Shown piece after piece: positions 27,295 to 36,563 of a DNA stretch of 50,336 nt. The translations under genes and the position numbers were made by a program. Each line of letters starts with the position of its first letter. The first letter of the stretch is position 1. The notes beneath the pieces are model-generated. The model saw nothing but the letters and a program-made list of their open reading frames with translations, did no database searches and had not been told where the DNA came from. Source of the stretch: Planctomycetia bacterium (lineage in GTDB: Bacteria; Planctomycetota; Planctomycetia; Planctomycetales; Planctomycetaceae); assembly GCA_026400935.1 (NCBI GenBank), contig JAPLNX010000526.1, forward strand, positions 1-50,336, in the 5' to 3' direction.

Positions 27295-28031
27295 CAGTAG
27301 ATCATCCTTCCTTGAAGGAAATCGGCCGTACGCGGATCGGCCGGAGTCTCGAAGAACGAATTTGTTTCCGTCGCTTCAATCAGTTGGCCGCTCCACAGCA
27401 GAGCGACTCGGCTGGCGACACGGCGAGCCTGAAACAGATTGTGAGTCGCCCAGACCACAGTGACGTGTCGCTCGGCCTGAATGCCGCGCAGCGCGGTCTC
27501 GACGATTTCCACATGAGCGGGATCGAGATTGGCGGTCGGTTCGTCTAACAGCAGGATGTCCGGATCGACGATCAACGCTCTGGCCAACGCGACGAGTTGC
27601 GTTTGTCCGCCGGAGAGAGTTCGTGCCGCCTGCGAGGCGATCTTCGTTAGCCCAAAGCGATTGAGGACTTGATCGACGTCAGCCTTCTTGCGAGACGCAG
27701 TAATCCCCCGAAGGTGCAATCCGTACTCGACGTTGGACCGCACGTCACGGTTCAACAGCATTGGCCGCTGATGAACCATCGCAATCCGCCGCCGCCAGTG
27801 CAGTGGCAGGTTCGCGGCGTCCAGAGGTGGTTCGCCAATTTCAACACGACCACCGCTGGCAATCTCAACTCCAGCGAGCAGTCGCAACAACGTGCTCTTG
27901 CCGGCACCGGTCGGTCCCAACAGAGCGAGCACTTCGCCCGTGCGAATCTCCAATGCGTCGATCTCCAAACGGAAAGACGCTTTGTAGGACTTGCGAACCT
28001 TTCGCAACCGGTACAGCGGAGTGGGTGTCAT
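27294..28031 (-). CDS. tupC: Tungstate ABC transporter ATP-binding protein
   Basis: 245-residue ATPase driving tungstate import. Walker A is GPTGAGKST (about 39-47), the signature is LSGGQ, Walker B is DILLLDEPTANLD and the switch His is in WATHN. The start at 28031 was chosen because its ATG overlaps the tupB stop by four bases; a longer frame to 28055 would overlap tupB further. The C-terminus (FFETPADPRTADFLQGRMIY) is typical of the family. Naming of the two cytoplasmic-side subunits as TupB/TupC follows the usual convention. Confidence 0.93.
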   Translation of the reverse strand: MTPTPLYRLRKVRKSYKASFRLEIDALEIRTGEVLALLGPTGAGKSTLLRLLAGVEIASGGRVEIGEPPLDAANLPLHWRRRIAMVHQRPMLLNRDVRSNVEYGLHLRGITASRKKADVDQVLNRFGLTKIASQAARTLSGGQTQLVALARALIVDPDILLLDEPTANLDPAHVEIVETALRGIQAERHVTVVWATHNLFQARRVASRVALLWSGQLIEATETNSFFETPADPRTADFLQGRMIY

Positions 28032-28684
28032 GCCGGAACTCGTCCTCCACACCACCGGACCATTGCCGCATTGACGGCGAAGGCCACCACCAGCAACGCG
28101 GCCCCCAATGTCAGGGCAAAGTCGAAGTTCCCTTTGCTAGTTTCGAGCACGATCGCCGTCGTCAGGACTCGCGTGTGACCCTCGATGTTTCCACCCACGA
28201 TCAGCACGGCTCCGACTTCCGACAGGCTGCGTCCGAACGCCGCCGCGATGGACAGCAGCATCCCCTGTCGTGCCTCGCGAAGAATCGTCCACCGGCATTG
28301 AGCCGCGCTGGCCCCCAACGTACGAAGTTGAACCGTCAATTCTTCTGGCACTGCGGAAACGGCTGACATCGTGATGCCCACGACAAACGGAAGCGCGAGG
28401 CAAATCTGGGCCGCGATCATCGCTCGCGGAGTGAACAACCAGCCGAATGCTCCAAGTGGTCCGCTTCTCGAAAGCAAAACGTACAACAGCAACCCGACCA
28501 CCACCGGTGGCAAGGCCATCCCCGTGTGAACGAGCGACGTCAGAATCCATTTCCGCTTGGCACGAGACAGGCCAAGCCACGTCCCCAACGGAACGCCCAG
28601 CAGCGTACTGATCAGCGTGGCGGTCCCAGAGACTCTCAGCGAGAGCAGTAGGATCGACTGAAACGAGTCACTGTCAAACGGCAT
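28028..28684 (-). CDS. tupB: Tungstate ABC transporter permease
   Basis: 218-residue inner-membrane permease with about five to six membrane segments. It carries the EAA-type loop that docks the ATPase (LGASAAQCRWTILREARQGM, about 125-144) and AAAFGRSLSEVGAVLIVGGN, strongly like TupB/CysW-type permeases. The ATG at 28684 is preceded directly by an in-frame TTG. It is first in the tup operon and lies 47 bases downstream of the pilin-like gene on the same strand, so it could be read from that gene's promoter or from its own. Confidence 0.93.
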   Translation of the reverse strand: MPFDSDSFQSILLLSLRVSGTATLISTLLGVPLGTWLGLSRAKRKWILTSLVHTGMALPPVVVGLLLYVLLSRSGPLGAFGWLFTPRAMIAAQICLALPFVVGITMSAVSAVPEELTVQLRTLGASAAQCRWTILREARQGMLLSIAAAFGRSLSEVGAVLIVGGNIEGHTRVLTTAIVLETSKGNFDFALTLGAALLVVAFAVNAAMVRWCGGRVPA

Positions 28685-28731
28685 CAAACGTGACCCTCAC
28701 GGCTGGCGGTGAGAAGATTAGCAGGCAGCCG

Positions 28732-29727
28732 TTAGAAGTTACCCGAGATCACTTCGTGATTGTTGCGCGTGCAGAGTCCTCGCATAACGGACAACGCAAT
28801 GCTGGCATTCAAGGCGCGTGTCGAGCCGTCCATGAACAGGAAGTTGCCGCCTCCGACATGGGGTGAGTAGAAGCTGGCCGGACTGCCGCTGGGAGCATTG
28901 AGGGTGTACTGCCGACTGTGAACGAGCACCGCTGTAATTGTCGGACGCCAGTTCTGACACTGGGGCAGCGCCGCATTGTACGGCGGCGGTCGAGTGGCCG
29001 AGTTGTAGATCACCTCTTGACCGGCGACGATCCCTGCCCATGCGCTTTCCACAAACCCGCTATGTCGTTCACCAATCCCGATCGTCGTCGACAGGCCATC
29101 CGTGATGTCTGCCGCTCGGATGTTTCTATTTCGATGAAAAACTCCGTTGAACGGCTGATACTCGTAGCAGCCATAGTCTGGGTCGCCGGCTCTCCCTCCG
29201 CCGAGAGAGCCGACATAACTCGTCGCCGCGGCGTCGGTCAGAACTGTCGGCGTATTGACCACGGACGGGGGCGAGCCGCAGTCGTACACTTGAATCATTT
29301 GAGGACCGGCATCACTGGGGCAGCGATACGCGCTGACGGAAGTTCGCCGCGCGGTGGCATTCGCTGGGGCAGTCAGTGGCAAATTGAAATTGATCGTGTT
29401 GTGAAAGTTGCCTTGCTCCAAGTAGGGCAACATCCGGGCGAAGAAGCTCCAGCCAGGACCGAGATCATCCGGTGCCGAATTGCAGGCTCCGGGAGCCATG
29501 ACCCAGGCAGGGTTCGCCAGACCTGAGACGAGTCCCGGCGGAAAACCGTTGTACAGGTCATGGTAGTTGTTCAGCGCCAATCCCATCTGCTTAAGATTAT
29601 TGCGGCACTGTGTCCGCCGCGCGGCTTCGCGAGCCGCCTGCACCGCCGGCAACAGCAGTGCGATCAAGATCGCAATAATCGCGATGACAACCAGCAATTC
29701 GATGAGCGTGAAACCTTTGCGAGACAT
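28732..29727 (-). CDS. DUF1559 pilin-like (type IV/II pseudopilin) protein
   Basis: 331-residue protein of the large planctomycete DUF1559 family. The start at 29727 gives the prepilin leader MSRKG followed by FTLIELLVVIAIIAILIALL, the classical N-methylation and hydrophobic helix. GGAG lies 6 bases upstream. The body includes the family segment CRNNLKQMGLALNNYHD and the C-terminal H-X9-DG motif (HVGGGNFLFMDGS). Such proteins are anchored in the envelope and may assemble into pseudopili, and planctomycetes encode many copies. Its position between a ModE-like regulator and the tungstate permease is unusual. Confidence 0.95.
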   Translation of the reverse strand: MSRKGFTLIELLVVIAIIAILIALLLPAVQAAREAARRTQCRNNLKQMGLALNNYHDLYNGFPPGLVSGLANPAWVMAPGACNSAPDDLGPGWSFFARMLPYLEQGNFHNTINFNLPLTAPANATARRTSVSAYRCPSDAGPQMIQVYDCGSPPSVVNTPTVLTDAAATSYVGSLGGGRAGDPDYGCYEYQPFNGVFHRNRNIRAADITDGLSTTIGIGERHSGFVESAWAGIVAGQEVIYNSATRPPPYNAALPQCQNWRPTITAVLVHSRQYTLNAPSGSPASFYSPHVGGGNFLFMDGSTRALNASIALSVMRGLCTRNNHEVISGNF

Positions 29728-29968
29728 GGCGGGCTCCTGTTCGGACGGAGTGCGCGTTGTCCCCGTCTGCAAGATTGCCGCCGCTGGCAAAACGTTGAAG
29801 CAAGTTGTTTGCCGGTCAAACGGCGGCGGCTGAATCGCGAGCCACGAGCCACGAGCCAATCCGCTCGCCGACGCTCTCGCCATCCAGCCGGAATGACCGG
29901 CTCACCGCACGCCACCAAATAGCACGCTCGTGCGATTCGGCGGGAGTCTAGCAGCGAGCAGTGTCAGG

Positions 29969-30418
29969 TCAAGTGCGTCGACCTCGCATCCGGGCAGAGG
30001 CCACCTTCGGTTTCAGCGCGGCGAAGCGAGACGCGAATTCTTCGTGAGCGATGTCCAACATTCTCGCACGGAACGCGGCGAAGTCTTCGACCAACTGGTT
30101 GGCCAACGGCGTCAGACTGCTCCGTTGTTCGATGTCGCCGCCGACGCGCGTTTCGACCAGCGGTTGTTGCAGCGTCACTTCTGCATCTTTCACACGACCC
30201 CAAACGTACCGATAACTTTTGCCCAACCGAGCTGCCGCATCTTTGATCGCCCCAGTTTCACGCACAGCCAGCAGAATTTCACAGATGCCCCAGCCGAAGA
30301 CGTATTCGTCACCGACCTCCAGCCAAACCTTCACTCGCGGTTGAATCCCCGGTGAACTCTTCGCTTTCGGCTTCAAACCAGGAACAGATACAGTCTTCGT
30401 TCGTTTTCGTGCCGCCAT
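29969..30418 (-). CDS. ModE-like molybdate/tungstate-responsive regulator (DNA-binding domain only)
   Basis: 149-residue protein with the winged-helix domain of ModE/LysR type: GWGICEILLAVRETGAIKDA followed by AARLGKSYRYVWGRVKDAE, then PLVETRVGG and LTPLANQLVEDFAAF. ModE represses molybdate or tungstate uptake genes when the oxyanion is plentiful. The C-terminal molybdate-binding (TOBE/Mop) domains of full-length ModE are missing, so oxyanion sensing would need another part or partner. The start at 30418 was preferred over 30436 because GAAGGAG lies 5 bases upstream of it. It is upstream of the tup genes on the same strand. Confidence 0.88.
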   Translation of the reverse strand: MAARKRTKTVSVPGLKPKAKSSPGIQPRVKVWLEVGDEYVFGWGICEILLAVRETGAIKDAAARLGKSYRYVWGRVKDAEVTLQQPLVETRVGGDIEQRSSLTPLANQLVEDFAAFRARMLDIAHEEFASRFAALKPKVASARMRGRRT

Positions 30419-30665
30419 GACTTCTCCTTCATTCAAGACACAACGGACATCGTCACAAACACGGAAGTCTTCGCAAGTCTCGAACGGTGATTTGCACTTG
30501 TTATCACAGACCGCAGATAAGTTGGGCTAAGTGAGCGTGTTGTGAAGAGCGAAAAGAAAACCGGTCGAGTCGTGAAACATGAAGTCGCTTTCGCCACAGC
30601 CGTGTCCTTTGAATAATCCCGCTGTCGAAACCGGTTCGACTTTGGCGAGGACTCAAAGGATTTCC

Positions 30666-33600
30666 ATGATGGCTACTCCAGAACAAATCACATCTAAGTC
30701 CACCACTCGATTTCGACCATGCGATGGCGTCCGCACCCCGGCGAGCTTGTCTCATTGGAATCGGGCTTCTGCACTACGAACATGGTTACTTAAGGTTTAT
30801 CGGGGCGTAGTGCAAAAGCCTGGAAACCACCGAGGCAAGCTCGGTGGGATTGTTTGTTTGGGAAAGCGAAGCTGGCTGGTTGTGATCGCGCTAGCCGGTT
30901 GGTCGGTGGTCATGCCGAGTGACCTTTTTCAAGGATCGACATTAGTCGGATTGCGCAACTTGTTTTCGCACAGTGTTGCTCGTGCCGACCAAGCGTCTGA
31001 TGACTATGCGGTAGCGGTTGGGTTCTACAAACAAAGTCGCTGGAGCCTTGCCGCCGAGGCATTCAAGAAATTTCTCACACAGAATCCAAAACACGAGAGA
31101 GTGCCGTTTGCTCGGTTGTATCTCGGACTGTCGTTGACCAATTTGGAAAAGTACGACGGCGCTCGCACGATCTTGCGAGCGTTTGTGAAGGATTTTCCAA
31201 ACAACCAACAGGTCGCTCAGGCGATGTATCGGGTCGCTGAAGCGAGTTATTTCCTCGACGACCTCAAAGCTGCGGAGGCAGAATTCATCGCGTTCTTGAT
31301 GAAGTCACCGGAGGACGCGCTCCGCGAGTATGCGTTGCCGTACCTTGGCGATACGCAGTTGCGATTGGGCAATGCCGAGCAAGCCTCTCAGAGTTTTCAG
31401 CAGTCGATCAAACTGTATCCACAAAGCAAAATGTTCGATGACTCGCGATATGGATTGGCGAAGACACTTGAGGCTCAGCAGAAGTTTGCGGAGGCGTTGG
31501 ACCTTTACCGTCAGATGGCTGCGAATCGAACGGGGTCGCGTGCGGCGTTGTCGCAGTTGCAGATCGGCGTTCGGCTGTTTGAGATGAAAGACTATGTCGA
31601 GGCGGCGAAAGCCTATGTTGATTTGGAGAAGAATTTTCCAGACAGCAAATATATTTCGACTTCGCGACTGAATGCCGGCTATGCGTTCTATGAGTTGAAA
31701 GATTTCAAGGCGGCGGCGACACAGTTTGAACTAGCCTCGAAGGATCCGGAGCAAGCTCCTACGGCGAGTTACTGGCGCGGAATGTCACAAAAACAACTCG
31801 GTGACTTTGCCGGTTCCGCCCTGACGCTGAAGGCTGCGTTTGTCGCTCACGAAGAGAACCCGATCGCAGAGCAGATTTTGTTTCAGTGGGCAGACTGCGA
31901 ATTGAGACAAGCTCAATTTGAAGCGGCTGAGTTGCATTTCGTGGATGTCGCCAAGCGATGGCCTCAAGGTCAGTGGGCCGACGATGCGTTGTACTTCGCT
32001 GGCGAGGCTGCGCTCCAGCGAGCGAATCGCGCGGCAACACCTGAAGCTCGCACGGCGGCACTTCAGTCAGCCGAAACGATCTCGCAGCAATTCTTGGCCT
32101 CGTATGGCAGCAGCGGATTGAAGTTGTACATCGACTTGCTTCGAGGGCGAGTATTGCTGGTTCGGGGAAGCGATGCAGAAGTAGCCAGTGCAGCGGAGAT
32201 ATTTAAAGTGGTGCTGGCGACGGCACAGCGGCCGCAGACTCAGGCACAAGCGCGGTTTCATTTGGCGCGAGCACAGCAGCGGTTGAAGCAACATGCTGCG
32301 GTCCTTGAAACATTGGTGCCGATTGTCGAGCAAGCTCGCAAAGAAGGGGCTGCATCAGAGTTCATCGACTCGCTCGTGTTGCAAGCGAGCAGCTTGCTCT
32401 CTGAGAAGAAATATGCGGAGTCTGTCGATGCCGCAGCCTCCTACTTGAAGCTCACCCCGACTGGTGAGCAAGTCGCACAGGCTCATTCTACGAAAGCACT
32501 TGCTGAGGCGAATCTCGGCCAGTTTGATATCGCCAAGCAGACACTCGCTCAACTGCAGAGATCAGTACCGGGCAATCCCTTGGTACTGGTGACGACTCAG
32601 CAAGTGGCCGAGGCTGCTTATGCCGCAAAGCAGTTTGAAGTCTCACTGGAATTGTTTGGTGCGGTCGTGAGTGTGGGACCGTCGCAACAATTTGTGGCCG
32701 CGTTGTCTGGGCAAGCGTGGAGTCAGTTTGATCGCAAGCAATTCAAGCTGGCAGCAGTGGGATTCGCTCGACTGCTGAAGGATCATCCACAACATGAGCT
32801 TGCACCCGAAGCGGCCTTCATGCTCGGCGACTCGCTGCAAGCTGTCGGTCAACTGGTTGAAGCAGCGAAAGCGTTTGGCGATGCATTCGACAAGTACACT
32901 CCGAATCGCTTTGCGTACTTGTCGGGTTTGCAATCGGCACGTGTACTCGGTCGCCTAAAGCAAGTTCCCGAGGCGGATGCGGCGTATGCAAAGTTGTTGG
33001 AGAAGTTTCCTAAGCCCGAACGCTTGGATCGACTTTTCGACGAATGGGCGATGCTTAACTACGAAGCGGAGCGATACACCCGCGCGGACGAAATCTTCAA
33101 ACGCTTGATCGCGGAGGCACCAGGTAGTGATCTCGTCGACAACGCTCGGTTCAGTCTGGTTGAGAGCCAGATGTCAGCAATAGATCCGAAGGAAGATGTG
33201 TCGGTTAAAAACAAGAAGTTGGAAGAAGTCAAAGCCGCATTTCGGCAGTTAGAACAAGACCCCAAATCAGACTCCGACGTGCAGCAGGATTCGTTGCTCA
33301 GGCTGTTGGGAGTTGCTGAAGAACAACAGCAATGGGATGAACTCGCAAAAACGGCGGACTCACTGCAGACGCGATTTCCTGAAGGTCGCTACAAAACGGA
33401 CGCGGCGTTTTATCTGGCAGTGTCATTGCTGCAACGCAAGCAACTCGCGCCGGCGTTTGAGCTGCTTAAGCCACTTACCTCCGCAAAAGCCGATCCTGAT
33501 GTAGCGGCCAAGCTGTGGTTCCCGCGCGTGTTCGTGCTTTTGGCAGAGATCAATTATCAGCAGAAGAAATACCTGGATGCTGTGGCGACGATCGCGGAGT

Positions 33601-34022
33601 TTCGGGCTTGGGACGGCAAAAACAGGCTGCTCTATCAAGGGGACGAAGTGCTCGGCCGAGCGCTCAAGCAACAGACCAAGTTTGATGAGGCCCGCGTTGT
33701 CTTCCAGCAGGTCATTGATGATCCGAACGGCACTCGCACCGAAACGGCGGCGAAGGCTCAGTTGATGATTGCCGAGACGTACTTCATCCAAAAGGATTTC
33801 AAGGCCGCGCTGGAAAATTACTTGAAGGTTTACATCCTCTACAAATTCCCAGATTGGCAAGCTGCGGCGTTGTTTCAGGTTGGACTGTGTGACGAACAGC
33901 TCGGAGAATGGGGCAAGGCGGTAACGGATTACGAATCGCTGTTGAACGAGTTCCCCAAGAGCGAGTTTGTCGATAAGGCAAAACCTCGATTGGATGTCGC
34001 TCGGCAGAACGCAAAAAAATAG
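30666..34022 (+). CDS. Giant TPR-repeat envelope protein
   Basis: 1118-residue protein made almost entirely of tetratricopeptide-like helical pairs (about residues 110-1110), for example VAVGFYKQSRWSLAAEAFKK and MYRVAEASYFLDDLKAAEAE. These are like the YbgF/BamD-type repeats that scaffold envelope complexes. One membrane or signal segment lies near residues 66-83 (SWLVVIALAGWSVVMP). The ATG pair at 30666/30669 with AGGA 5 bases upstream is the likely start; the frame is open to 30579. A palindromic repeat is read through at residues about 23-61, just before the signal segment, which is an unusual place. If that stretch disturbs export, a later start may be used. It is followed by the FHA gene. 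Confidence 0.88.
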   Translation: MMATPEQITSKSTTRFRPCDGVRTPASLSHWNRASALRTWLLKVYRGVVQKPGNHRGKLGGIVCLGKRSWLVVIALAGWSVVMPSDLFQGSTLVGLRNLFSHSVARADQASDDYAVAVGFYKQSRWSLAAEAFKKFLTQNPKHERVPFARLYLGLSLTNLEKYDGARTILRAFVKDFPNNQQVAQAMYRVAEASYFLDDLKAAEAEFIAFLMKSPEDALREYALPYLGDTQLRLGNAEQASQSFQQSIKLYPQSKMFDDSRYGLAKTLEAQQKFAEALDLYRQMAANRTGSRAALSQLQIGVRLFEMKDYVEAAKAYVDLEKNFPDSKYISTSRLNAGYAFYELKDFKAAATQFELASKDPEQAPTASYWRGMSQKQLGDFAGSALTLKAAFVAHEENPIAEQILFQWADCELRQAQFEAAELHFVDVAKRWPQGQWADDALYFAGEAALQRANRAATPEARTAALQSAETISQQFLASYGSSGLKLYIDLLRGRVLLVRGSDAEVASAAEIFKVVLATAQRPQTQAQARFHLARAQQRLKQHAAVLETLVPIVEQARKEGAASEFIDSLVLQASSLLSEKKYAESVDAAASYLKLTPTGEQVAQAHSTKALAEANLGQFDIAKQTLAQLQRSVPGNPLVLVTTQQVAEAAYAAKQFEVSLELFGAVVSVGPSQQFVAALSGQAWSQFDRKQFKLAAVGFARLLKDHPQHELAPEAAFMLGDSLQAVGQLVEAAKAFGDAFDKYTPNRFAYLSGLQSARVLGRLKQVPEADAAYAKLLEKFPKPERLDRLFDEWAMLNYEAERYTRADEIFKRLIAEAPGSDLVDNARFSLVESQMSAIDPKEDVSVKNKKLEEVKAAFRQLEQDPKSDSDVQQDSLLRLLGVAEEQQQWDELAKTADSLQTRFPEGRYKTDAAFYLAVSLLQRKQLAPAFELLKPLTSAKADPDVAAKLWFPRVFVLLAEINYQQKKYLDAVATIAEFRAWDGKNRLLYQGDEVLGRALKQQTKFDEARVVFQQVIDDPNGTRTETAAKAQLMIAETYFIQKDFKAALENYLKVYILYKFPDWQAAALFQVGLCDEQLGEWGKAVTDYESLLNEFPKSEFVDKAKPRLDVARQNAKK
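30734..30848. repeat. Palindromic element, family A copy 4, inside a reading frame
   Basis: Element of about 115 bp. The arms CGGGCTTCTGCACTACG and CGTAGTGCAAAAGCCTG are separated by 28 bases, with end hairpins of the CCACCGAGGCAAGCTCGGTG type (right end intact, left end degenerate). It is translated near the N-terminus of the TPR protein without a stop. Confidence 0.85.
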
Positions 34023-34170
34023 GTGCTATCGTCGTGACCGGCCCCGGTAGTGTAATCGTCAGGATTCTCAGTCGATGCCGACCACATTCGGTCGCGTCAT
34101 TACAAAGCCGAGGTTATGCTGTTTGCGAACTAAGTGGAGCGACGGATCGCGGTGTGTCTGGAGTCGTTTC

Positions 34171-34734
34171 ATGCCTGCTGTATTGGTGCCAGTCAATCAG
34201 GGAAAATCAATCGTGCTCGATAAGCCGATTGTGCTGGTTGGCCGTCATCCTGATTGTGACGCAGTCATCTTGAACAGCCGCAAGATCTCGCGCAAACATT
34301 GCGCGATCGCGCTGGTTAACAATCGTTTCGTTGTTCGCGACCTCGGCAGCATGAACGGTGTGTGGGTCAACGGTGTGCGCGTTGAAACGCAGTCTTCGGT
34401 CGCTTTTGGCGACGAGCTAATGATCGGCGATGTGGCTTTCGTTCTCGAAGCGGACAAGAAGACTTCCGAGAGGAAATCAAAGGGAGCCTCCGCAGGGCCG
34501 ATTGCCGCCGAGACACCGCTGGCTCCGGCGAAATCATCGCGAGTTCCTGAGGTCGCGACCTCGCGCAGCAAACCACTTGTTCGTCCAAAGAACATGGACT
34601 TGAGCATGGAGTTCCCAGTCCCGATTGATGATGACGAAGAAGACGATGGATTCGCCGTCCCCGCACCGAAGCAAAAACCGCTCGGCGGAGATACGGACGC
34701 CGGTGATGACTTCATCCCGCTCAAAAATGAGTAA
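34171..34734 (+). CDS. FHA-domain protein
   Basis: 187-residue cytoplasmic-type protein. Residues about 1-95 are a forkhead-associated domain, which binds phosphothreonine peptides: GRHPDCD (24-30), SRKISRKHCAI (36-46) and LGSMNGVWVNG. The remaining 90 residues are low-complexity, with an acidic DDDEEDDG stretch. The ATG at 34171 has GGAG 8 bases upstream. It lies 148 bases after the TPR gene. FHA proteins usually act with Ser/Thr kinases, but none is present here. Confidence 0.92.
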   Translation: MPAVLVPVNQGKSIVLDKPIVLVGRHPDCDAVILNSRKISRKHCAIALVNNRFVVRDLGSMNGVWVNGVRVETQSSVAFGDELMIGDVAFVLEADKKTSERKSKGASAGPIAAETPLAPAKSSRVPEVATSRSKPLVRPKNMDLSMEFPVPIDDDEEDDGFAVPAPKQKPLGGDTDAGDDFIPLKNE

Positions 34735-34796
34735 CCTCGTCGAGTACGCGGCTTGACTGCTTGCCAATCGGTAGGTTCACAGGCGAGCCACCGGAG

Positions 34797-36083
34797 CTAC
34801 GCGACGTAGCAGAGGTAGTACTTCAAGTAGTCGTTCTCAGGACAGAACGGTGAAACTGGATGGTCCGCTGCTGCTCCACGGACATCGACGATCCGAATAT
34901 CGCGACCAGATTGAATCGCAACGTCGGCCAACATTTGCTCGAAGTCTTCGTGGCTAACCAAACCAGAACAACAGCAAGTTGCCAGAAAACCGCCCGGCTT
35001 CAACACAGAAACTGCGAGTCGATTGAGACTGTGATAGGCTCGCATCGCTTGCGGCAACGCGGCTCGCGTGCGAGTCAGCTTAGGTGGATCGAGAACGACG
35101 GTGTCGAAGACTTCGCCCGCGTCTCGCAGGCTTTCAAGTGCTTTGAAGGCGTCTGCCTTTTCTGAGCGCCAACGTCCGCTGATGCCGTTGAGTTCGGCGT
35201 TTCGCAGAGCCGTCGCGAGCGCCGGCTCAGAGGAGTCGATCGCCAGCACTTCTGCCGCGTTGCCCCAAACGAGAGCGCCGATTCCGAAGCCACCCGTGTA
35301 ACAGAAAACGTCGAGAACTCGATGTCCCTTGACGTACTGAGCCAGCGCGCGGTGATTGTCTCGTTGATCGAGGTATCCGCCGGTCTTGTGCCCTTCTGTC
35401 AGATCGACCTCCCACTTCAACCCGTGTTCAACGACGACCAGAGGACGCGGCGGAGGTTCGCCGAAAAGAAGTCCGTCGGTGATTTCCAGTCCTTCGGCGT
35501 CAAGTGTTCCTTTTTCTGTTCGCAACACAATGCCCGCCGGTTGAATGAACTCGCAGAGCAATTCAATGATCTGCGTTTGACGTTGAGCGATTGCGAAGCT
35601 CGTGAATTGCACGCTCAGCCAACGGTCATATCGATCGACAGTTAACCCAGAGAGCCCGTCCGCTTCGCTGTTGATGAGCCGATAAGCAGTGACGTCGTTA
35701 TTCGCGCCAAACAAGCTTGCTCGCAATTGCACAGCAGACTGAATACGGGCTTTCCAGAACTCACGATCAATCGGAGTCTGCTCGTTCCACGAATAGAGCC
35801 GCACACGAATTTGGCTGTTAGGGTTAAACAGTCCGTGAGCGATGAACTCCCCTTCGTGCGAATACAGGACAACTTCGTCACCCGCTTGCGGGTTCCCGCG
35901 CACGGTGCGAATCGCTCCGGCGAAGACCCACGGATGACGCTTGAAGAACGGCAGCGCATGGCGGGGCTTGAGATTCACAACTGCCGGCATTCGCGCAGAC
36001 GAACTGGCAGCAGTGGCTTGCTCGTTTGATGAAGTGATTCCGGACATCTCTTCCAATTGACCGTCAGGTCGCGAATCACTCAT
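34797..36083 (-). CDS. RlmI-like class I rRNA (cytosine-C5) methyltransferase
   Basis: 428-residue SAM-dependent methyltransferase of the RlmI family (RlmI makes m5C in 23S rRNA). An N-terminal extension of about 30 Ser/Ala-rich residues precedes a PUA domain (about 33-115, KPRHALPFFKRHPWVFAGAI). The catalytic domain has LDVFCYTGGFGIGA (SAM motif I), VVLDPPKL (motif IV) and the cysteine-rich ATCCCSGLVSHEDF that supplies the catalytic Cys. The ATG at 36083 overlaps the response regulator stop by four bases, so it is translationally coupled as the last gene of its operon. Confidence 0.93.
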   Translation of the reverse strand: MSDSRPDGQLEEMSGITSSNEQATAASSSARMPAVVNLKPRHALPFFKRHPWVFAGAIRTVRGNPQAGDEVVLYSHEGEFIAHGLFNPNSQIRVRLYSWNEQTPIDREFWKARIQSAVQLRASLFGANNDVTAYRLINSEADGLSGLTVDRYDRWLSVQFTSFAIAQRQTQIIELLCEFIQPAGIVLRTEKGTLDAEGLEITDGLLFGEPPPRPLVVVEHGLKWEVDLTEGHKTGGYLDQRDNHRALAQYVKGHRVLDVFCYTGGFGIGALVWGNAAEVLAIDSSEPALATALRNAELNGISGRWRSEKADAFKALESLRDAGEVFDTVVLDPPKLTRTRAALPQAMRAYHSLNRLAVSVLKPGGFLATCCCSGLVSHEDFEQMLADVAIQSGRDIRIVDVRGAAADHPVSPFCPENDYLKYYLCYVA

Positions 36084-36562
36084 CTCTTGGCGTTTCCTCG
36101 TGGCCCGATGGCCGATTCGACTTCGGCGAGATACGCCAGCAGTCGGTCTCGTTCGTTGGTCAGATGCCGCACGCGCAGCAACGATCGCACTCGCGTCGTC
36201 AGTTCCAGCCGATTCACCGGCTTCGTGAGGAAGTCATCGCAACCGGCAGCGACCGCTTTCTCGATATCGCCCATCTCGTTCAAGGCAGTCACCATGAGGA
36301 TCGGGATATCGTGAGTCGTCGCGTCAGCCTTTAAACGCTGACAGACTTCATAACCGCTCAGTTTCGGCATCATGATATCGAGCAACACGATGTCAGGTTC
36401 GAAGGACTTGACCTTCTCCAGTGTGCTCGGACCATCGACCGACATTTCAATTTCGTAGTCACCGTCTAACAAATAGGCTTCTAACAACTCACGATTTTGC
36501 TCGTTGTCATCGGAGATCAAAATCTTCGACGGCCTCGTTGGTGGTGTTTGTGTTTTGGACAT
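36080..36562 (-). CDS. Single-domain response regulator
   Basis: 160-residue CheY-like receiver protein with a 25-residue helical tail (LTNERDRLLAYLAEVESAIG). The acidic pair is Asp18-Asp19, the phosphoacceptor is Asp62 (IVLLDIMMPK), the switch Thr is 92 and the conserved Lys is 114 (FLTKPVN). No output domain is present, so it probably acts through protein contacts. It starts one base after the DUF2064 transferase gene and overlaps the methyltransferase gene. No histidine kinase is nearby. Confidence 0.95.
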   Translation of the reverse strand: MSKTQTPPTRPSKILISDDNEQNRELLEAYLLDGDYEIEMSVDGPSTLEKVKSFEPDIVLLDIMMPKLSGYEVCQRLKADATTHDIPILMVTALNEMGDIEKAVAAGCDDFLTKPVNRLELTTRVRSLLRVRHLTNERDRLLAYLAEVESAIGPRGNAKR

Positions 36563-36563
36563 T

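Noticed and set aside
28028-28055. Upstream start of tupC at 28055
   Set aside because: The ATG at 28031 forms the usual four-base stop/start overlap with tupB and begins where similarity starts.
34735-34796. Possible tRNA-like fold between the FHA and methyltransferase genes
   Set aside because: There is only a small GCTACGCGACGTAGC hairpin and no cloverleaf.
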